The translations under genes were made by a program, and so were the position numbers. A stretch of DNA of 41,434 bases from an uncultured Pelagibacteraceae bacterium (lineage in GTDB: Bacteria > Pseudomonadota > Alphaproteobacteria > Pelagibacterales > Pelagibacteraceae), in contig CACFKJ010000005.1 of NCBI GenBank assembly GCA_902566805.1, positions 1-41,434 on the forward strand, written 5' to 3'. Shown here piece by piece: positions 1 to 10,551 of the stretch. The notes under the pieces were generated by a model. The model was not told the origin of the DNA and ran no database searches. It saw only the letters and a program-made list of their open reading frames with translations. Positions within the stretch are counted from its first letter, which is position 1, and the number at the start of each line of letters is the position of its first letter.

Positions 1-23
1 TCTTTTAGTTTAGAGAGAAATTT

Positions 24-650
24 TTAAGGGCTAAGTAAAGATTTTTCCCATTTACCATTTTCTAATTTCAAATATATTAATCTTTGATGAATTCTATTTT
101 TACCATCTAACCAAAATTCATATCTAAAAGGATCAAGTCTCCAACCAGACCAATGTGGTGGTCTTGGAACATTATTTTTATCAGGAAATTTTTTTTTAAA
201 TTCCTCAATTTTTTCATTCAATTGTTCTCTTTTTTCTAATTTTGAAGATTGTTTTGAAGCCCATGCTCCAATTTTACTTAGATAATCTCTTGAGTTATAA
301 TATACGTCAGCTTCTTTATCAGAAACTTTTAATATTTTTCCAGTAATTCTTATTTGTCTCAATAAACTTTTCCAGTGAAAACACATTGATGCAACGGGAT
401 TTATTTTAATTTCATTACTTTTTTGGCTTTCAAGATTCGTATAAATTACAAATCCATTTTTATTATATTCTTTCAACAAAACCATCCTTACTGATGGTAC
501 ACCTTTTTTATCGGAAGTTGCTAAAGCTAAGGCATTGTGATCATTTAACTCGCTTTTATAAGCTTCATTGAACCATTCTTTAAAAAGATCAATAGGATCG
601 TTTAAATCCTTGAAACAAATATCTAAACCTAGTGAGTTTTTTTGATTCAT
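24..650 (-). CDS. pdxH: pyridoxamine 5'-phosphate oxidase
   Basis: FMN-dependent oxidase converting pyridoxamine or pyridoxine 5'-phosphate to pyridoxal 5'-phosphate in vitamin B6 synthesis or salvage. At 208 residues it has the family's usual length. Seen: an N-terminal [10 protein letters not shown] stretch, RMVLLKEY near residue 55 (FMN/substrate region), RQIRITGKI near residue 100, and the C-terminal signature [11 protein letters not shown] followed by NRIHQRL. It is divergent from aroC, whose start lies 33 bases beyond the pdxH ATG, so the two promoters must be packed into this gap. No other B6 gene is in the window. The family assignment is secure. Confidence 0.95.
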   Translation of the reverse strand: MNQKNSLGLDICFKDLNDPIDLFKEWFNEAYKSELNDHNALALATSDKKGVPSVRMVLLKEYNKNGFVIYTNLESQKSNEIKINPVASMCFHWKSLLRQIRITGKILKVSDKEADVYYNSRDYLSKIGAWASKQSSKLEKREQLNEKIEEFKKKFPDKNNVPRPPHWSGWRLDPFRYEFWLDGKNRIHQRLIYLKLENGKWEKSLLSP

Positions 651-670
651 AATTTCAACAAAATAATTTA

Positions 671-676
671 TATAAT
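671..676 (+). promoter_or_regulatory. putative -10 box of aroC (leaderless start)
   Basis: A perfect TATAAT lies 7 bases before the aroC ATG, so transcription would be expected to begin at or next to the start codon. No good -35 hexamer sits at the right spacing, and AT-rich DNA yields TATAAT by chance, so this is moderate evidence only. Confidence 0.4.
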
Positions 677-683
677 ATATTTA

Positions 684-1769
684 ATGTCATTTAATACATT
701 TGGAAAGATATTTCGCTTCACAACATGGGGAGAGTCGCATGGCCCGGCCATAGGGTGCGTGGTCGATGGATGTCCTCCTAATATAAGTATTAACGAAAAG
801 GATATTCAGGCAGAACTTAATAAAAGAAAACCTGGTCAATCAAAATTCACTACACAAAGAAAAGAAGATGACAAAGTGAATATACTCTCAGGTGTATTTG
901 AGGGAAAAACTACCGGAACACCAATTTCAATGATTATTTATAATAAAGATATGAAATCAAGAGATTATGAAACAATAAAAAATAAATTTAGACCTGGTCA
1001 TGCTGACTACACATATTTTAAAAAATATGGAATTAGAGATTATAGGGGAGGTGGGAGACAATCAGCAAGAGAAACAGCCTCAAGAGTAGCTGCAGGAGCT
1101 GTAGCAAAAAAGGTTTTAGAAAATAAAATTGGTAAAAAATATAAAGTTGTTGGTGCTGTTACGCATCTTGGTATACTTGGTTGTGATACAAAAAATTGGA
1201 ATGATAAATTTATTTCGAAAAATCCTTTGTTTTGCCCCGATAAGTCAATTTTAACACTTTGGGAAAAATATCTTTTAAGTATTAGAAAAGCTGGTTCATC
1301 TTGTGGTGCTGTTATTGAAGTAAGAGCTAAAGGAGTTCCGATTGGTTTAGGAGCGCCAATTTACTCAAAATTAGATATGGATCTTGCTTCAGCAATGATG
1401 AGTATAAATGCCGTAAAGGGTGTAAATATTGGATCAGGAATGAGCTCAGCTCAATTAACAGGAGAAGAAAATTCTGATGAAATTTTTAGAAACAGAAAAA
1501 GAATAAATTTTAAATCAAACAATGCAGGCGGAATACTAGGTGGTATTTCATCTGGCCAAGATATAATAGTTTCTTTTGCGGTTAAACCAACCTCATCAAT
1601 TCTTTCAAAACGTCAAACTATTGATAAGTTCGGTAAAAATACTTCAATATCGGTTAGAGGAAGACATGATCCATGTGTTGGTATTAGGGCAGTGCCAATA
1701 GGAGAAGCAATGATGCATTGTGTAATTTTGGATCATTACTTAATGAACAATGCTCAATGTGGAAGTTAA
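684..1769 (+). CDS. aroC: chorismate synthase
   Basis: Converts 5-enolpyruvylshikimate-3-phosphate to chorismate, the last shikimate-pathway step; needs reduced FMN. The 361-residue protein carries the family signatures GESHGPAIG at the N-terminus, [29 protein letters not shown] and [12 protein letters not shown]. The ORF track begins at 642, but the family starts at [20 protein letters not shown], so I take the ATG at 684; the 14 extra residues (IIYIIYLM-type) are translated AT-rich leader. A TATAAT box at 671-676 ends 7 bases before this ATG and no Shine-Dalgarno is visible, so the mRNA may be leaderless. Its stop TAA overlaps the dxs stop in a shared TTAA. Confidence 0.96.
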   Translation: MSFNTFGKIFRFTTWGESHGPAIGCVVDGCPPNISINEKDIQAELNKRKPGQSKFTTQRKEDDKVNILSGVFEGKTTGTPISMIIYNKDMKSRDYETIKNKFRPGHADYTYFKKYGIRDYRGGGRQSARETASRVAAGAVAKKVLENKIGKKYKVVGAVTHLGILGCDTKNWNDKFISKNPLFCPDKSILTLWEKYLLSIRKAGSSCGAVIEVRAKGVPIGLGAPIYSKLDMDLASAMMSINAVKGVNIGSGMSSAQLTGEENSDEIFRNRKRINFKSNNAGGILGGISSGQDIIVSFAVKPTSSILSKRQTIDKFGKNTSISVRGRHDPCVGIRAVPIGEAMMHCVILDHYLMNNAQCGS

Positions 1770-3679
1770 TTAGTTTTTTTTATTACAATTTTTGAATTTA
1801 AAGTATCTAAAATTTTAGTTTCGATGCTAGAAGAGTCAAGTCCTGCATATTTATACATTAAATCGGGATTATTATGATCAATAAATCTATCAGGCAATAT
1901 CATTGATCTAAATTTTAAATTATTATCTAACAAATTTTTTTCACTAAGTAATTGACTAACATGTGAACCAAAACCTCCTATCGATCCTTCTTCTATAGTA
2001 ATCATAGCTTCATGGTCTACTGCTAATTGCCATATCAATTTTTCATCTAATGGTTTTGCAAATCTTGCGTCAATCAAAGTTAAGTTAATTCCTTTTTTCG
2101 CAATTTTTTCTTGAGCAATTAAACATTCATTTAATCTTGCACCAAAATTTAGTAATACTATATTTTTACCCTCTTTAATAATTCTAGACTTTCCAATTTC
2201 TATTTTTTCATTAATGCTAGGTAAATTTACACCTATTCCATTTCCCCTTGGATACCTAAAAGCAGAAGGTCTATCATTGATATCTACAGAAGTATTAATC
2301 ATTCTTACCAATTCAGCTTCATCGCTTGGCGCCATTACTATAAAATTGGGTAATGTTGATAAATAGGTTATATCAAATGAACCCGCATGTGTTGGTCCAT
2401 CAGCTCCAACCAAGCCTGCTCTATCTATAGCAAATCTAACTGGTAAGCTTTGAATTGCTACGTCATGCACGACTTGATCATATGCTCTTTGAAGAAATGT
2501 TGAATAAATTGCTGCATACGGTTTATAACCTTCAGTTGCAAGTCCAGCAGCAAAAGTAACAGCATGCTGCTCCGCAATACCTACATCAAACGTTCTTTCA
2601 GGAAATTTACTTCCAAAAACATCCATTCCAGTTCCAGACGGCATTGCGGCTGTAATTCCTAAAATTTTACTGTCTTTTTCTGCATGTTTTACAAGTGTAT
2701 TTGCAAATACTTTTGTATAAGCTGGTATATTAGATTTAGATTTTTCTTGAATTCCAGTATTTATATTAAATTTAGAAACTCCATGAAATTTATCAGCTGA
2801 TTTTTCTGCAAATTCATATCCTTTTCCTTTTTCAGTTTTTATATGGACCATAATCGGTCCTTCATAATTAATATCCTTTGCATTTTTTAAAACCGATACA
2901 AGAGAGTCAATATCATGTCCATCAATTGGCCCAATGTAATAAAATCCCATTGAACTAAACAATGTACCACCTGTAACTGCAGATCTTAAAAAATCCTCGG
3001 CTTTACCTGCTTTCTTGCTAAACCTTTTCGAAAATGAAGAAATAATTAATTTTATTGTTTCTCTGAAGCTAAAATAAATTTTTGTAGATAAAATTTTAGC
3101 AAGATATGCTCTCATCGCACCTACCGGTTTTGAAATAGACATATCGTTATCATTTAAAATAACAATCATCTTAGTTTTACTTGTTCCAGCATTATTCATA
3201 GCCTCGTAAGCCATTCCTGCACTCATTGCTCCATCTCCTATCACAGCAATGACACTATCTGATTTATTAGAAAGTTTATTTGCAACAGCTATACCTAAAG
3301 CTGAAGATATAGATGTCGAACTATGTGCTGCACCAAATGGATCATACTCACTTTCTGATCTTTTGGTAAATCCAGATAATCCTTCACCTTTTCTTAATGT
3401 TCTAATTTTATCTTTTCTTCCAGTTAAAATTTTATGGGGATATGACTGATGTCCTACATCCCAAATTAATTTATCATTTGGTGTATTAAATATGTAATGT
3501 AAAGCAACAGTAAGTTCTACGACACCTAATCCAGCACCTAGATGACCTCCTGTTTCAGAAACAGCATCTATCATTTCTTGTCTTACTTCGTCAGCCAATT
3601 TTTTTAACTTTGATTGAGATAGTTTTTTTATATCACTTGGAAAGTTAATATCATCTAAGTATACGTATTTGTTTTTCAC
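1766..3679 (-). CDS. dxs: 1-deoxy-D-xylulose-5-phosphate synthase
   Basis: Thiamine-diphosphate enzyme joining pyruvate and glyceraldehyde 3-phosphate, the first step of the MEP isoprenoid pathway. At 637 residues it is full length. Seen: [19 protein letters not shown] near residue 45, [15 protein letters not shown], the ThDP motif [18 protein letters not shown] from residue 148, and C-terminal [15 protein letters not shown] and FRYPRGNG. The start is GTG; the bases GTGA combine the dxs start and the ispA stop, so the upstream prenyl-synthase gene is translationally coupled to it. Order xseB-ispA-dxs is a classic proteobacterial isoprenoid operon. The 3' end overlaps the convergent aroC gene. 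Confidence 0.97.
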   Translation of the reverse strand: MKNKYVYLDDINFPSDIKKLSQSKLKKLADEVRQEMIDAVSETGGHLGAGLGVVELTVALHYIFNTPNDKLIWDVGHQSYPHKILTGRKDKIRTLRKGEGLSGFTKRSESEYDPFGAAHSSTSISSALGIAVANKLSNKSDSVIAVIGDGAMSAGMAYEAMNNAGTSKTKMIVILNDNDMSISKPVGAMRAYLAKILSTKIYFSFRETIKLIISSFSKRFSKKAGKAEDFLRSAVTGGTLFSSMGFYYIGPIDGHDIDSLVSVLKNAKDINYEGPIMVHIKTEKGKGYEFAEKSADKFHGVSKFNINTGIQEKSKSNIPAYTKVFANTLVKHAEKDSKILGITAAMPSGTGMDVFGSKFPERTFDVGIAEQHAVTFAAGLATEGYKPYAAIYSTFLQRAYDQVVHDVAIQSLPVRFAIDRAGLVGADGPTHAGSFDITYLSTLPNFIVMAPSDEAELVRMINTSVDINDRPSAFRYPRGNGIGVNLPSINEKIEIGKSRIIKEGKNIVLLNFGARLNECLIAQEKIAKKGINLTLIDARFAKPLDEKLIWQLAVDHEAMITIEEGSIGGFGSHVSQLLSEKNLLDNNLKFRSMILPDRFIDHNNPDLMYKYAGLDSSSIETKILDTLNSKIVIKKTN

Positions 3680-4545
3680 TTGGTTCTTTCTAAAATAAAA
3701 TTAATTGTTTCTTTTAAATCTTTTGATTTATCTCCAAACATATTTAACTTTTTAAATATACTCATTTTTAATTTATTTCCAAATTTAATTGTATTTTTAT
3801 AACCTAATAGTTTTATAAGGGTTGCTTTTCCTTTTTTTTGATCTTTTTTAGTCTTTTTACCCGCCTGTTTACTATTTCCTTTATAATCAATTATGTCATC
3901 AGCAATTTGGAATAAAAGCCCTATGTCTGAGCCAATTTTATCAAATTTGAGCAAATATTTATTTTTATTTTTTATAATTAGTGACGCCATGCAACAAAAA
4001 CTAAATAATTTTCCAGTTTTCTCGATTTGCATATTTATTATTTTATGTAATGGAATCTTTTTTTTCTCAAAATTTAAATCCGAATATTGCCCACCAGCAA
4101 TACCTGAATGACCTGAGCATTCAGAAATTTTTTTAATTAATTCTACTTTTGATTTTTCGTTTATATTTAAATTTTTACTACTTAATATTTCAAAAGCTAA
4201 AGTTAATAAAGAATTACCAGCTAATATTGCCGTGGACTCTCCAAATTTTCTGTGAGTAGATAATTTTCCTCTCCTCATATTATCATTATCCATACACGGA
4301 AGATCGTCATGAATTAATGAATATGCGTGTATACATTCTACTGCAGCTCCTACCTGGATTAATTGTGAATAATTTACTTTAAAGATTTTTCCAATATCTA
4401 TAATTATTTTTGATCTAATTTTTTTACCACCTGGAAATAAACTATATTTAATTGGTTTTATCAAATCTGTTTTTTTTTGATTTTTTAAAAATTTTAACAA
4501 AAACGAATTTGTATTTTTAGCTATTTTATCAAGTTTTTTTTTCAT
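3676..4545 (-). CDS. ispA: polyprenyl (farnesyl/geranyl) diphosphate synthase
   Basis: Class I trans-prenyltransferase condensing isopentenyl diphosphate with allylic diphosphates, normally to farnesyl diphosphate. Seen in 289 residues: [11 protein letters not shown] (substrate-binding GGKR-like motif), the first Asp-rich motif DDLPCMDND, and the second Asp-rich motif [11 protein letters not shown]. It overlaps xseB by 17 bases upstream and dxs by 4 bases downstream, the standard xseB-ispA-dxs arrangement. Chain length cannot be read with certainty from sequence, but operon context favours farnesyl diphosphate. Very rich in Lys and Asn, like its neighbours. Confidence 0.93.
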   Translation of the reverse strand: MKKKLDKIAKNTNSFLLKFLKNQKKTDLIKPIKYSLFPGGKKIRSKIIIDIGKIFKVNYSQLIQVGAAVECIHAYSLIHDDLPCMDNDNMRRGKLSTHRKFGESTAILAGNSLLTLAFEILSSKNLNINEKSKVELIKKISECSGHSGIAGGQYSDLNFEKKKIPLHKIINMQIEKTGKLFSFCCMASLIIKNKNKYLLKFDKIGSDIGLLFQIADDIIDYKGNSKQAGKKTKKDQKKGKATLIKLLGYKNTIKFGNKLKMSIFKKLNMFGDKSKDLKETINFILERTK

Positions 4546-4780
4546 CTTTTTTTTTTAAAATATTAAAAATTTTATCTTTAGTTTTATTAGAAATTATTTT
4601 GGAATTATTTTGGAATTTTTTTTCAATTAAATTATTTAATTTAATGAGTTTTTGATATTCATTAATTGAGTTTTCAAGATTTTTTTCATTTTCAAGTTTA
4701 TAAATAATATTTTGTGCCAATTCTGTAAGATCGTCAATAGATTTAGAATCAATATCCTCTAGTAAATTTTTTTCTTTCAT
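4529..4780 (-). CDS. xseB: exodeoxyribonuclease VII small subunit
   Basis: Small subunit of ExoVII, which with XseA degrades single-stranded DNA. The 83-residue protein is the usual length, with the family pattern DDLTELAQNIIYKLENEKN in the first half, where a short helical hairpin carries conserved Leu residues, and a lysine-rich tail. It overlaps ispA by 17 bases, which is the typical location of xseB. The large subunit xseA is not in this window. Divergent from the Sua5 gene across 20 bases. Confidence 0.85.
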   Translation of the reverse strand: MKEKNLLEDIDSKSIDDLTELAQNIIYKLENEKNLENSINEYQKLIKLNNLIEKKFQNNSKIISNKTKDKIFNILKKKDEKKT

Positions 4781-4800
4781 ATAATAGTTGGTATTATTAC

Positions 4801-5733
4801 ATGAAAATTAATCTTTCAAATATTAAAAAATCTAAATTCTATTTAGATAAAAATGAATGTATTGGTATTCCTACAGAAACTGTATATGGATTGGCTGCAA
4901 ACGCTTATTCTCAAAAAGCAACATCAAAAATTTTTAGATTAAAAAAAAGACCTAAAAAAAATCCCCTAATTGTTCATTATTATGATTTGAAAATGCTTAA
5001 AAATGATTGTGAATTTAATAATGATTTTTTAAAATTGTACAAAAAATTTTCTCCTGGTCCAATCACTTTCGTTTTAAAATTAAAAAAAAATAGTAAAATT
5101 TCAAAAAATGTAACTAATAAAAAAAAAACTTTAGCAGTTAGATTTCCAAAACATCCTGTTTCGAGAAAACTTTTAAAATTATTAAAATATCCTCTTGCTG
5201 CACCTAGTGCAAATATATCAACCAAGATAAGTCCTGTCTCAAGCAAAGATGTTAAAGATGAATTTGGCAAAAAAATTAAATTTGTTCTTGATGGAGGAAG
5301 CTCAAAAATTGGATTGGAGTCAACTATAGTTGGATTGATAAATGGTACTCAAATTTTAAGACTAGGAGGTATTGAAATAAAAAAAATTAATAAAGTACTT
5401 AAAACTAATTTAAAATATAAACCAAAAAATAAAACTTTAAATGTTCCTGGTCAGTTTAAAACCCATTATTCACCAGGAATTCCTATTAGAATGAATGCTA
5501 ATACACCAAGACCCGGTGAGGCATTTATATTAATTAAAAAAAGAAAATCATCTGATAGAAATTTTTATTATTTGAGTAAAAAAAATAATCTTAAAGAAGC
5601 TGCAAAAAATTTGTATAAAACACTAAGAATGATTAAAAATAAAAAATTTAAAAAAATTGCTATTGAAAAAATTCCTAATATAGGTTTCGGCGAAGCAATA
5701 AATGATAGAATATCAAGAGCTTCAAAAGTCTAA
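4801..5733 (+). CDS. L-threonylcarbamoyladenylate synthase (Sua5 type)
   Basis: Makes threonylcarbamoyl-AMP from threonine, bicarbonate and ATP for the universal tRNA t6A37 modification. Seen: N-terminal YrdC domain with IGIPTETVYGLAANAYS near residue 21, KRPKKNPLIVHYY, LAVRFPKHP and LAAPSANIS, then a linker with GQFKTHYSPGIP leading into a C-terminal Sua5 domain. At 310 residues it is the long Sua5 form and not the short TsaC form. Its last base is the first base of the ABC ATPase start codon (TAATG), so it begins a three-gene plus-strand unit. The other t6A genes (tsaB, tsaD, tsaE) are elsewhere. Confidence 0.93.
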   Translation: MKINLSNIKKSKFYLDKNECIGIPTETVYGLAANAYSQKATSKIFRLKKRPKKNPLIVHYYDLKMLKNDCEFNNDFLKLYKKFSPGPITFVLKLKKNSKISKNVTNKKKTLAVRFPKHPVSRKLLKLLKYPLAAPSANISTKISPVSSKDVKDEFGKKIKFVLDGGSSKIGLESTIVGLINGTQILRLGGIEIKKINKVLKTNLKYKPKNKTLNVPGQFKTHYSPGIPIRMNANTPRPGEAFILIKKRKSSDRNFYYLSKKNNLKEAAKNLYKTLRMIKNKKFKKIAIEKIPNIGFGEAINDRISRASKV

Positions 5734-6455
5734 TGAAAAATCTAGTAGAAGTTAAAAACTTAAAAAAAAATTATGGTTTAAAGGAAGCAGTAAAAAATAT
5801 TTCATTTAGTATCAAAGAAAATGAAATTTTGGGATTGCTTGGGCCAAATGGATCAGGAAAAACAACCACAATAGGAATGCTGCTTGGATTGCTAAAACCT
5901 ACCAATGGAGAAATTCTTGTCGATGGGAAAAAAATTGAAGATAATAGAATAGAAATACTTAAAAAAATAAATTTTATTTCACCTTATATTGAGCTACCAA
6001 AAAAACTTACAGTAAAGCAAAATCTAATTGTATATTGTAAATTATACAATGTATTAAATATAAAAAAAAGAATTGAGTATCTTGTAGAAAAATTAAAATT
6101 AGAAGATTTACTGAATAATGTTACTGGAGAATTATCCTCAGGACAAAAAAATAGAGTAAGTCTTGCTAAAGCATTAATAAACAATCCTTCTGTTTTATTT
6201 TTAGATGAGCCAACAGCCTCTCTCGATCCAGAAATAGGAGATTATGTTAGAAGTTTTTTAGAAAGTTATAAAAAAGAAAAAAAAATTTCAATTTTGTTAG
6301 CCTCTCATAATATGAGCGAAGTAACAAGATTATGTAAAAAAGTACTAATGATGAAAGATGGAATTATAATAGATGAAGGTGTTCCTGAAGAATTAATTAA
6401 AAAACATGGAAGAAAAAATTTAGAGGAAGTTTTTTTAAAACTTTCAAGGAATTAA
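5733..6455 (+). CDS. ABC-2 type exporter, ATP-binding protein
   Basis: ATPase subunit of an ABC exporter. Seen in 240 residues: Walker A GPNGSGKTT (residues 37-45), signature LSSGQKNRVSLAKAL, Walker B LFLDEPTASLDP and the H-loop ILLASHNMSE. The sequence type (DrrA/NodI-like) and the permease encoded one base downstream make this a two-gene ABC-2 exporter. Substrate cannot be inferred from sequence; related systems move polysaccharides, lipids or small toxic molecules. Coupled to the preceding Sua5 gene by a TAATG overlap. Confidence 0.92.
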   Translation: MKNLVEVKNLKKNYGLKEAVKNISFSIKENEILGLLGPNGSGKTTTIGMLLGLLKPTNGEILVDGKKIEDNRIEILKKINFISPYIELPKKLTVKQNLIVYCKLYNVLNIKKRIEYLVEKLKLEDLLNNVTGELSSGQKNRVSLAKALINNPSVLFLDEPTASLDPEIGDYVRSFLESYKKEKKISILLASHNMSEVTRLCKKVLMMKDGIIIDEGVPEELIKKHGRKNLEEVFLKLSRN

Positions 6456-6456
6456 G

Positions 6457-7248
6457 ATGAGTTTTATAAGAATATATGGTCTTTTTTTGAGACATTTTTA
6501 TTTAATTACTAGATCATTTCCAAGAATTTTAGATTTAATTTATTGGCCATCAATACAAATAACATTGTGGGGTTTTATATCAAATTTTTTCGCTTCACAT
6601 ACAACTTACTATAATAATGCAGTAGGTGTAATTTTAACTTGTGCTATTTTGTACGATTTTCTTTTTCGAACTAGTATTGGATTTAATATGCTATTTTTAG
6701 AGGAAATATGGAGTAGAAATTTTACAAATTTATTTATTGCGCCAATTAAAATTAGTGAAATAATTATATCTTTAATTTCTACTGCTTTAATTAGAGCCCT
6801 AATAGGATTAGTGCCAGCAATTTTATTAACATCCCCTCTTTTTGGAATTTCAATATTAGATTTGGGTATTCATTTATTTTTTTTATTCTTAAGTTTGTAT
6901 TTATTTGGGATTACCTTAGGAATTTTAGTTTCAGCAGGACTTTTAAGATTTGGTCCCTCTTTTGAAAATATAGCATGGTCAACAATGTTTTTATTGGCCC
7001 CATTCGGATGCATATATTACCCTATAGAGATTTTACCAGATTTTTTTAAGACAGTCGCTTATATGCTTCCTCTGGTCTATATATTTGAAGAGGCGAGAAA
7101 TATACTTATAAATAATTCAGTTAATTTTGAAAATATACTTAATGCGTTTTATTTGAATGGGGTTTATTTAATTATAGCAATATCATTATTTTATTATTCC
7201 TTCAGTAAAGCTCGTAAAAAGGGGACATTAATTAACATTGGAGAATAA
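6457..7248 (+). CDS. ABC-2 type exporter, permease
   Basis: Membrane subunit partnering the ATPase upstream. The 263-residue protein shows about six hydrophobic segments (for example ILDLIYWPSIQITLWGFI, IGLVPAILLTSPLFGISILD, LFFLFLSLYLFGITLGILVS and the last near its C-terminus), and the amphipathic stretch PIEILPDFFKTVAYMLPL that is typical of ABC-2 (NodJ/YadH-like) permeases. The gene ends 2 bases before the 3' end of the oppositely oriented tRNA-Arg gene. Export substrate unknown. Confidence 0.88.
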   Translation: MSFIRIYGLFLRHFYLITRSFPRILDLIYWPSIQITLWGFISNFFASHTTYYNNAVGVILTCAILYDFLFRTSIGFNMLFLEEIWSRNFTNLFIAPIKISEIIISLISTALIRALIGLVPAILLTSPLFGISILDLGIHLFFLFLSLYLFGITLGILVSAGLLRFGPSFENIAWSTMFLLAPFGCIYYPIEILPDFFKTVAYMLPLVYIFEEARNILINNSVNFENILNAFYLNGVYLIIAISLFYYSFSKARKKGTLINIGE

Positions 7249-7250
7249 AT

Positions 7251-7327
7251 TGGTGCGTCCGCAAGGAGTCGAACCCTGAACCTCCAGAGCCGAAATCTGG
7301 CGCTCTATCCAGTTGAGCTACGGACGC
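7251..7327 (-). tRNA. tRNA-Arg (anticodon TCG)
   Basis: On the minus strand GCGTCCG opens the acceptor stem and pairs with CGGACGC, followed by A and an encoded CCA (TGGT on the plus strand). The D-arm TAGCTCAACTGGATAGAGC, anticodon arm CCAGA-TTTCGGC-TCTGG and T-arm GGTTCGACTCC are all visible. Loop positions 34-36 read TCG, giving tRNA-Arg for CGA and other CGN codons. Length is 77 bases including CCA. It lies tail to tail with the ABC permease and divergent from rluD. Confidence 0.96.
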
Positions 7328-7350
7328 ATATAGTATTAATATTATAGTTT

Positions 7351-8331
7351 ATGAAAAATATCATTAATTTAATTGTAAATGAAAATGAGATTAATCAAAG
7401 AATTGACACTTACATTGCAAATAAAGAGAGAACTTTAAGTAGAACAAAAGTTAAAAATTTAATTATTAATAAAAATTTGAAACTTAATAATGTAATAGTA
7501 GACGATCCATCAAAAAAAGTTTCTAAAGATGACTGTATTATTTTAAAATTACCAGAGATAAAAAAAGAAACTCTCAAACCATTGGATTATAATTTAAACA
7601 TTCAATTTGAAGATGATGACTTAATTGTAATTGATAAATCATCTGGTATATCTATTCATCCCGGTGCAGGAAATTATGATAATACAATTGTTAATGCTTT
7701 AATAAATCTTAAGGATAGAAAATTTTCAAATATAAATGGAGAGTTAAGACCTGGAATTGTTCATAGAATAGATAAAGATACATCTGGGTTAATTGTTGTT
7801 GCAAAAAATAATTATGCTCATGAGGCACTTTCTAGACAATTTACAAAACATTCAATTACTAGAGTTTATCAAGCGTTAGTGTGGGGCAAGCTGAGACCGC
7901 AAAAAGGTAAAATTGAAACACTTATTAAAAGAAGTTCAAAAAATAGACAGTTGATGGAGGTAGGTATTTCAAAAGGAAAAAATGCAGTTACAAATTATAA
8001 AACTTTAGAAATATTCGAAAATAATAAGGTCCCTACATTAAGTCTTGTAGAATGTAAACTTGAAACAGGAAGAACTCATCAAATAAGAGTACACATGAGC
8101 TATAGGTCAAATAATATTGTTGGAGATCAAAAATATAAAAAAAAATATAAAAAAATTAAGAATATCGATGAAGATTTAAGAAATTTAATTGTAAATTTAG
8201 ATCGACAATTTTTACACGCAAAAATACTAGGATTTGTTCACCCAAACACAGAAAAATATTTAGAATTTGAATCAAAATTACCAAACGAGCTTGAAAATAT
8301 ATTAAAAAAGTTAAGAAATACTGTAAAATAA
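7351..8331 (+). CDS. rluD: RluA-family 23S rRNA pseudouridine synthase (RluD-like)
   Basis: Isomerises specific uridines of large-subunit rRNA. The 326-residue protein has an N-terminal S4 RNA-binding domain (residues ~10-75, with QRIDTYIANK and SRTKVKNLI) and a PSI catalytic domain with DLIVIDKSSGISIHPGAG, the catalytic-Asp motif GIVHRIDKDTSGL and ETGRTHQIRVHM. S4 plus this motif set matches RluC/RluD. The position directly before rpoH favours RluD, the usual alphaproteobacterial neighbour, but target uridines are inferred. It starts 23 bases after the divergent tRNA-Arg. Confidence 0.9.
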   Translation: MKNIINLIVNENEINQRIDTYIANKERTLSRTKVKNLIINKNLKLNNVIVDDPSKKVSKDDCIILKLPEIKKETLKPLDYNLNIQFEDDDLIVIDKSSGISIHPGAGNYDNTIVNALINLKDRKFSNINGELRPGIVHRIDKDTSGLIVVAKNNYAHEALSRQFTKHSITRVYQALVWGKLRPQKGKIETLIKRSSKNRQLMEVGISKGKNAVTNYKTLEIFENNKVPTLSLVECKLETGRTHQIRVHMSYRSNNIVGDQKYKKKYKKIKNIDEDLRNLIVNLDRQFLHAKILGFVHPNTEKYLEFESKLPNELENILKKLRNTVK

Positions 8332-8374
8332 AAACATTGTAAAATTAAGTTTATTTATTAAATAAGTAACCAAT

Positions 8375-9262
8375 ATGAATACAATTAACTATAATTTGCC
8401 AGCTCTTTCAGAGGGTGGTCTTGGTGCTTACCTGGCACAAATTAAAAAATTTCCTATACTTGACGCTGAAGAAGAATACATGTTGGCAAAAAATTGGAAA
8501 GAAACCGGTAATCTCAAATCAGCAGAAAAGTTAGTTACTAGTCATCTTAGATTGGTTGCAAAAATAGCAATGGGTTATAAAGGTTACGGTCTTCCAGTAA
8601 ATGAAATGATTTCAGAAGGTAATATTGGTTTAATGCAGGCTGTTAAAAAATTTGAACCTGAAAAGGGTTTCAGATTGGCTACTTATGCTATGTGGTGGAT
8701 TAAAGCTTCTATTCAAGAATATATTTTAAGATCTTGGAGTTTAGTAAAAATAGGAACTACAACAGCACAGAAAAAATTATTTTTTAATCTTAAAAAGATT
8801 AAAAATCAAATATCTCCAAAAACTGAAGGGGATTTAAAAGATGAGCATGTTTCGGAAATTGCAAGAAAACTTGATGTAAGTAAGGATGAAGTTGTTTCAA
8901 TGAATAGAAGATTGTCAGGAAAAGAACATTCATTAAATGCTCCTATAGGAGAAGATGGTGATCAGTGGCAAGATTGGATAGTTGATAAGGAAATGGATCA
9001 AGAACTTAAATTTGCCCAAAATGAAGAATTGGAACAGAGAAAAGATTTATTACAAGACTCTATTAAAATCTTAAATGATAGAGAAAGACAAATTCTTTAC
9101 TCGAGAAGGCTTACCGATGAACCCTCAACACTTGAGGAGCTCAGCAAAAAATATAAAATTAGCAGAGAGCGAATTAGACAAATTGAAAACAAAGCTTTTG
9201 AGAAATTGCAAAAGCATATGTTGAATTCCGCTAAATCAAAAAACCTTTTGCCTGCTAACTAG
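8375..9262 (+). CDS. rpoH: RNA polymerase sigma-32 (heat-shock) factor
   Basis: Group 3 sigma factor directing heat-shock transcription. Seen in 295 residues: region 2 with [32 protein letters not shown] and [20 protein letters not shown]; the RpoH box [10 protein letters not shown] (residues ~132-141), which separates it from RpoD; and region 4 [21 protein letters not shown]. The reading frame ends in CTAG shared with the convergent purA stop. The product is degraded by FtsH in other proteobacteria, and ftsH lies about 4.5 kb away in this window. No obvious -35/-10 pair stood out in the 43-base upstream gap. Confidence 0.95.
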   Translation: MNTINYNLPALSEGGLGAYLAQIKKFPILDAEEEYMLAKNWKETGNLKSAEKLVTSHLRLVAKIAMGYKGYGLPVNEMISEGNIGLMQAVKKFEPEKGFRLATYAMWWIKASIQEYILRSWSLVKIGTTTAQKKLFFNLKKIKNQISPKTEGDLKDEHVSEIARKLDVSKDEVVSMNRRLSGKEHSLNAPIGEDGDQWQDWIVDKEMDQELKFAQNEELEQRKDLLQDSIKILNDRERQILYSRRLTDEPSTLEELSKKYKISRERIRQIENKAFEKLQKHMLNSAKSKNLLPAN

Positions 9263-10551
9263 AAATTAAAAGGATCCTCGATCAAAATAGTATCATTTCT
9301 TTCTGGGCTAGTAGAAATACTTGAAATTTTAACTCCAATAAATTTTTCAACTTCTTTTAAATATTTTTGTGCATTAATTGGTAAATTTTTAAAATCTTTA
9401 ATTCCTTGTGTGGAAGTTTTCCATCCTTCAAAGGTTTTGTAAATCGGTTTTATTTTTAGTTGATCCTCTAAAGTTGAAGGTAAATAGTCAATTTTGTTTC
9501 CATTTAAATCATAAGCTATACACATTTTTATGTTATCTAATTCATCTAATACATCTAACTTAGTTAAAGCTATTCCGTTTATTCCTGAGATTCTAATAGA
9601 TTGTCTTACTAATACACCGTCTAACCATCCACATCTTCTTTTTCTACTTGTTACTGTTCCAAATTCCTTTCCTATATTTCCTAAATGCTCACCGATTTGA
9701 TCCTTCAACTCTGTTGGAAAGGGACCCTCTCCGACTCTTGTCGTATATGCTTTGGTAATTCCCAAAATATAATTAATTGAATTTGGTCCACAGCCAGATC
9801 CAGTTGCTGCAGATGAAGCAACGGTATTTGAAGATGTCACGTATGGATAAGTTCCATGATCTACATCAAGTAAAACACCTTGCGCTCCTTCAAAAAGAAT
9901 TTTTTTTTCTTTTGATCTATATTCATCTATTATTTTCCAGACTGGTTGTGCATATTTTAAAATTTCTGGCGCAACTTTAAGTAAGTCTTTTTTAAGATTA
10001 TCATTTTGAAAAATTTGTTTACCCATACCTTTTCTTATTAAATTATGGTGACTTAGTGCGTTCGCCAATCTGTTTTCTAAATTCTTTTCAGAAGCTAAAT
10101 CCATAAGTCTAATTCCTCTTCTTCCTACTTTGTCTTCATAAGCAGGTCCTATACCTCTTCTTGTAGTACCAATCTTTTCTTTTTTTGCTAAATCTTCTCT
10201 CATCTCATCCATTTCTTTATGAAATGGTAATATTAAATTTGCAGTTTCGGATATAATTAAATTTTTTGGTGTTACCTCGACTCCTTTTGATTTAATTTCC
10301 TTTATTTCTTCTAATAAAGCCCAAGGATCTATTACTACTCCATTTCCTATAATTGATATTTTGTTTTTTCTTACTATCCCTGATGGTAAAAGTCGTAGTT
10401 TGTAAGTAGTTCCATCTATTACTAATGTATGACCGGCGTTATGACCTCCTTGAAATCTTATTATAATATCAGCTTTGTTTGAAAGCCAATCGACAATTTT
10501 ACCTTTTCCTTCATCGCCCCATTGGGATCCTATAACTGCAACATTTTTCAT
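9259..10551 (-). CDS. purA: adenylosuccinate synthetase
   Basis: GTP-dependent ligation of IMP and aspartate to adenylosuccinate, the first committed step to AMP. The 430-residue length is standard. Seen: [16 protein letters not shown] at the N-terminus (catalytic Asp in the P-loop), [53 protein letters not shown] and [11 protein letters not shown]. It is the last gene of the long minus-strand run; its ATG overlaps the thiD stop (ATGA) and its stop codon overlaps that of rpoH. Confidence 0.97.
   Translation of the reverse strand: MKNVAVIGSQWGDEGKGKIVDWLSNKADIIIRFQGGHNAGHTLVIDGTTYKLRLLPSGIVRKNKISIIGNGVVIDPWALLEEIKEIKSKGVEVTPKNLIISETANLILPFHKEMDEMREDLAKKEKIGTTRRGIGPAYEDKVGRRGIRLMDLASEKNLENRLANALSHHNLIRKGMGKQIFQNDNLKKDLLKVAPEILKYAQPVWKIIDEYRSKEKKILFEGAQGVLLDVDHGTYPYVTSSNTVASSAATGSGCGPNSINYILGITKAYTTRVGEGPFPTELKDQIGEHLGNIGKEFGTVTSRKRRCGWLDGVLVRQSIRISGINGIALTKLDVLDELDNIKMCIAYDLNGNKIDYLPSTLEDQLKIKPIYKTFEGWKTSTQGIKDFKNLPINAQKYLKEVEKFIGVKISSISTSPERNDTILIEDPFNF

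Noticed and set aside
642-683. N-terminal extension of aroC in the ORF track
   Set aside because: It translates AT-rich leader and overlaps pdxH; family alignment begins at the Met encoded at 684.
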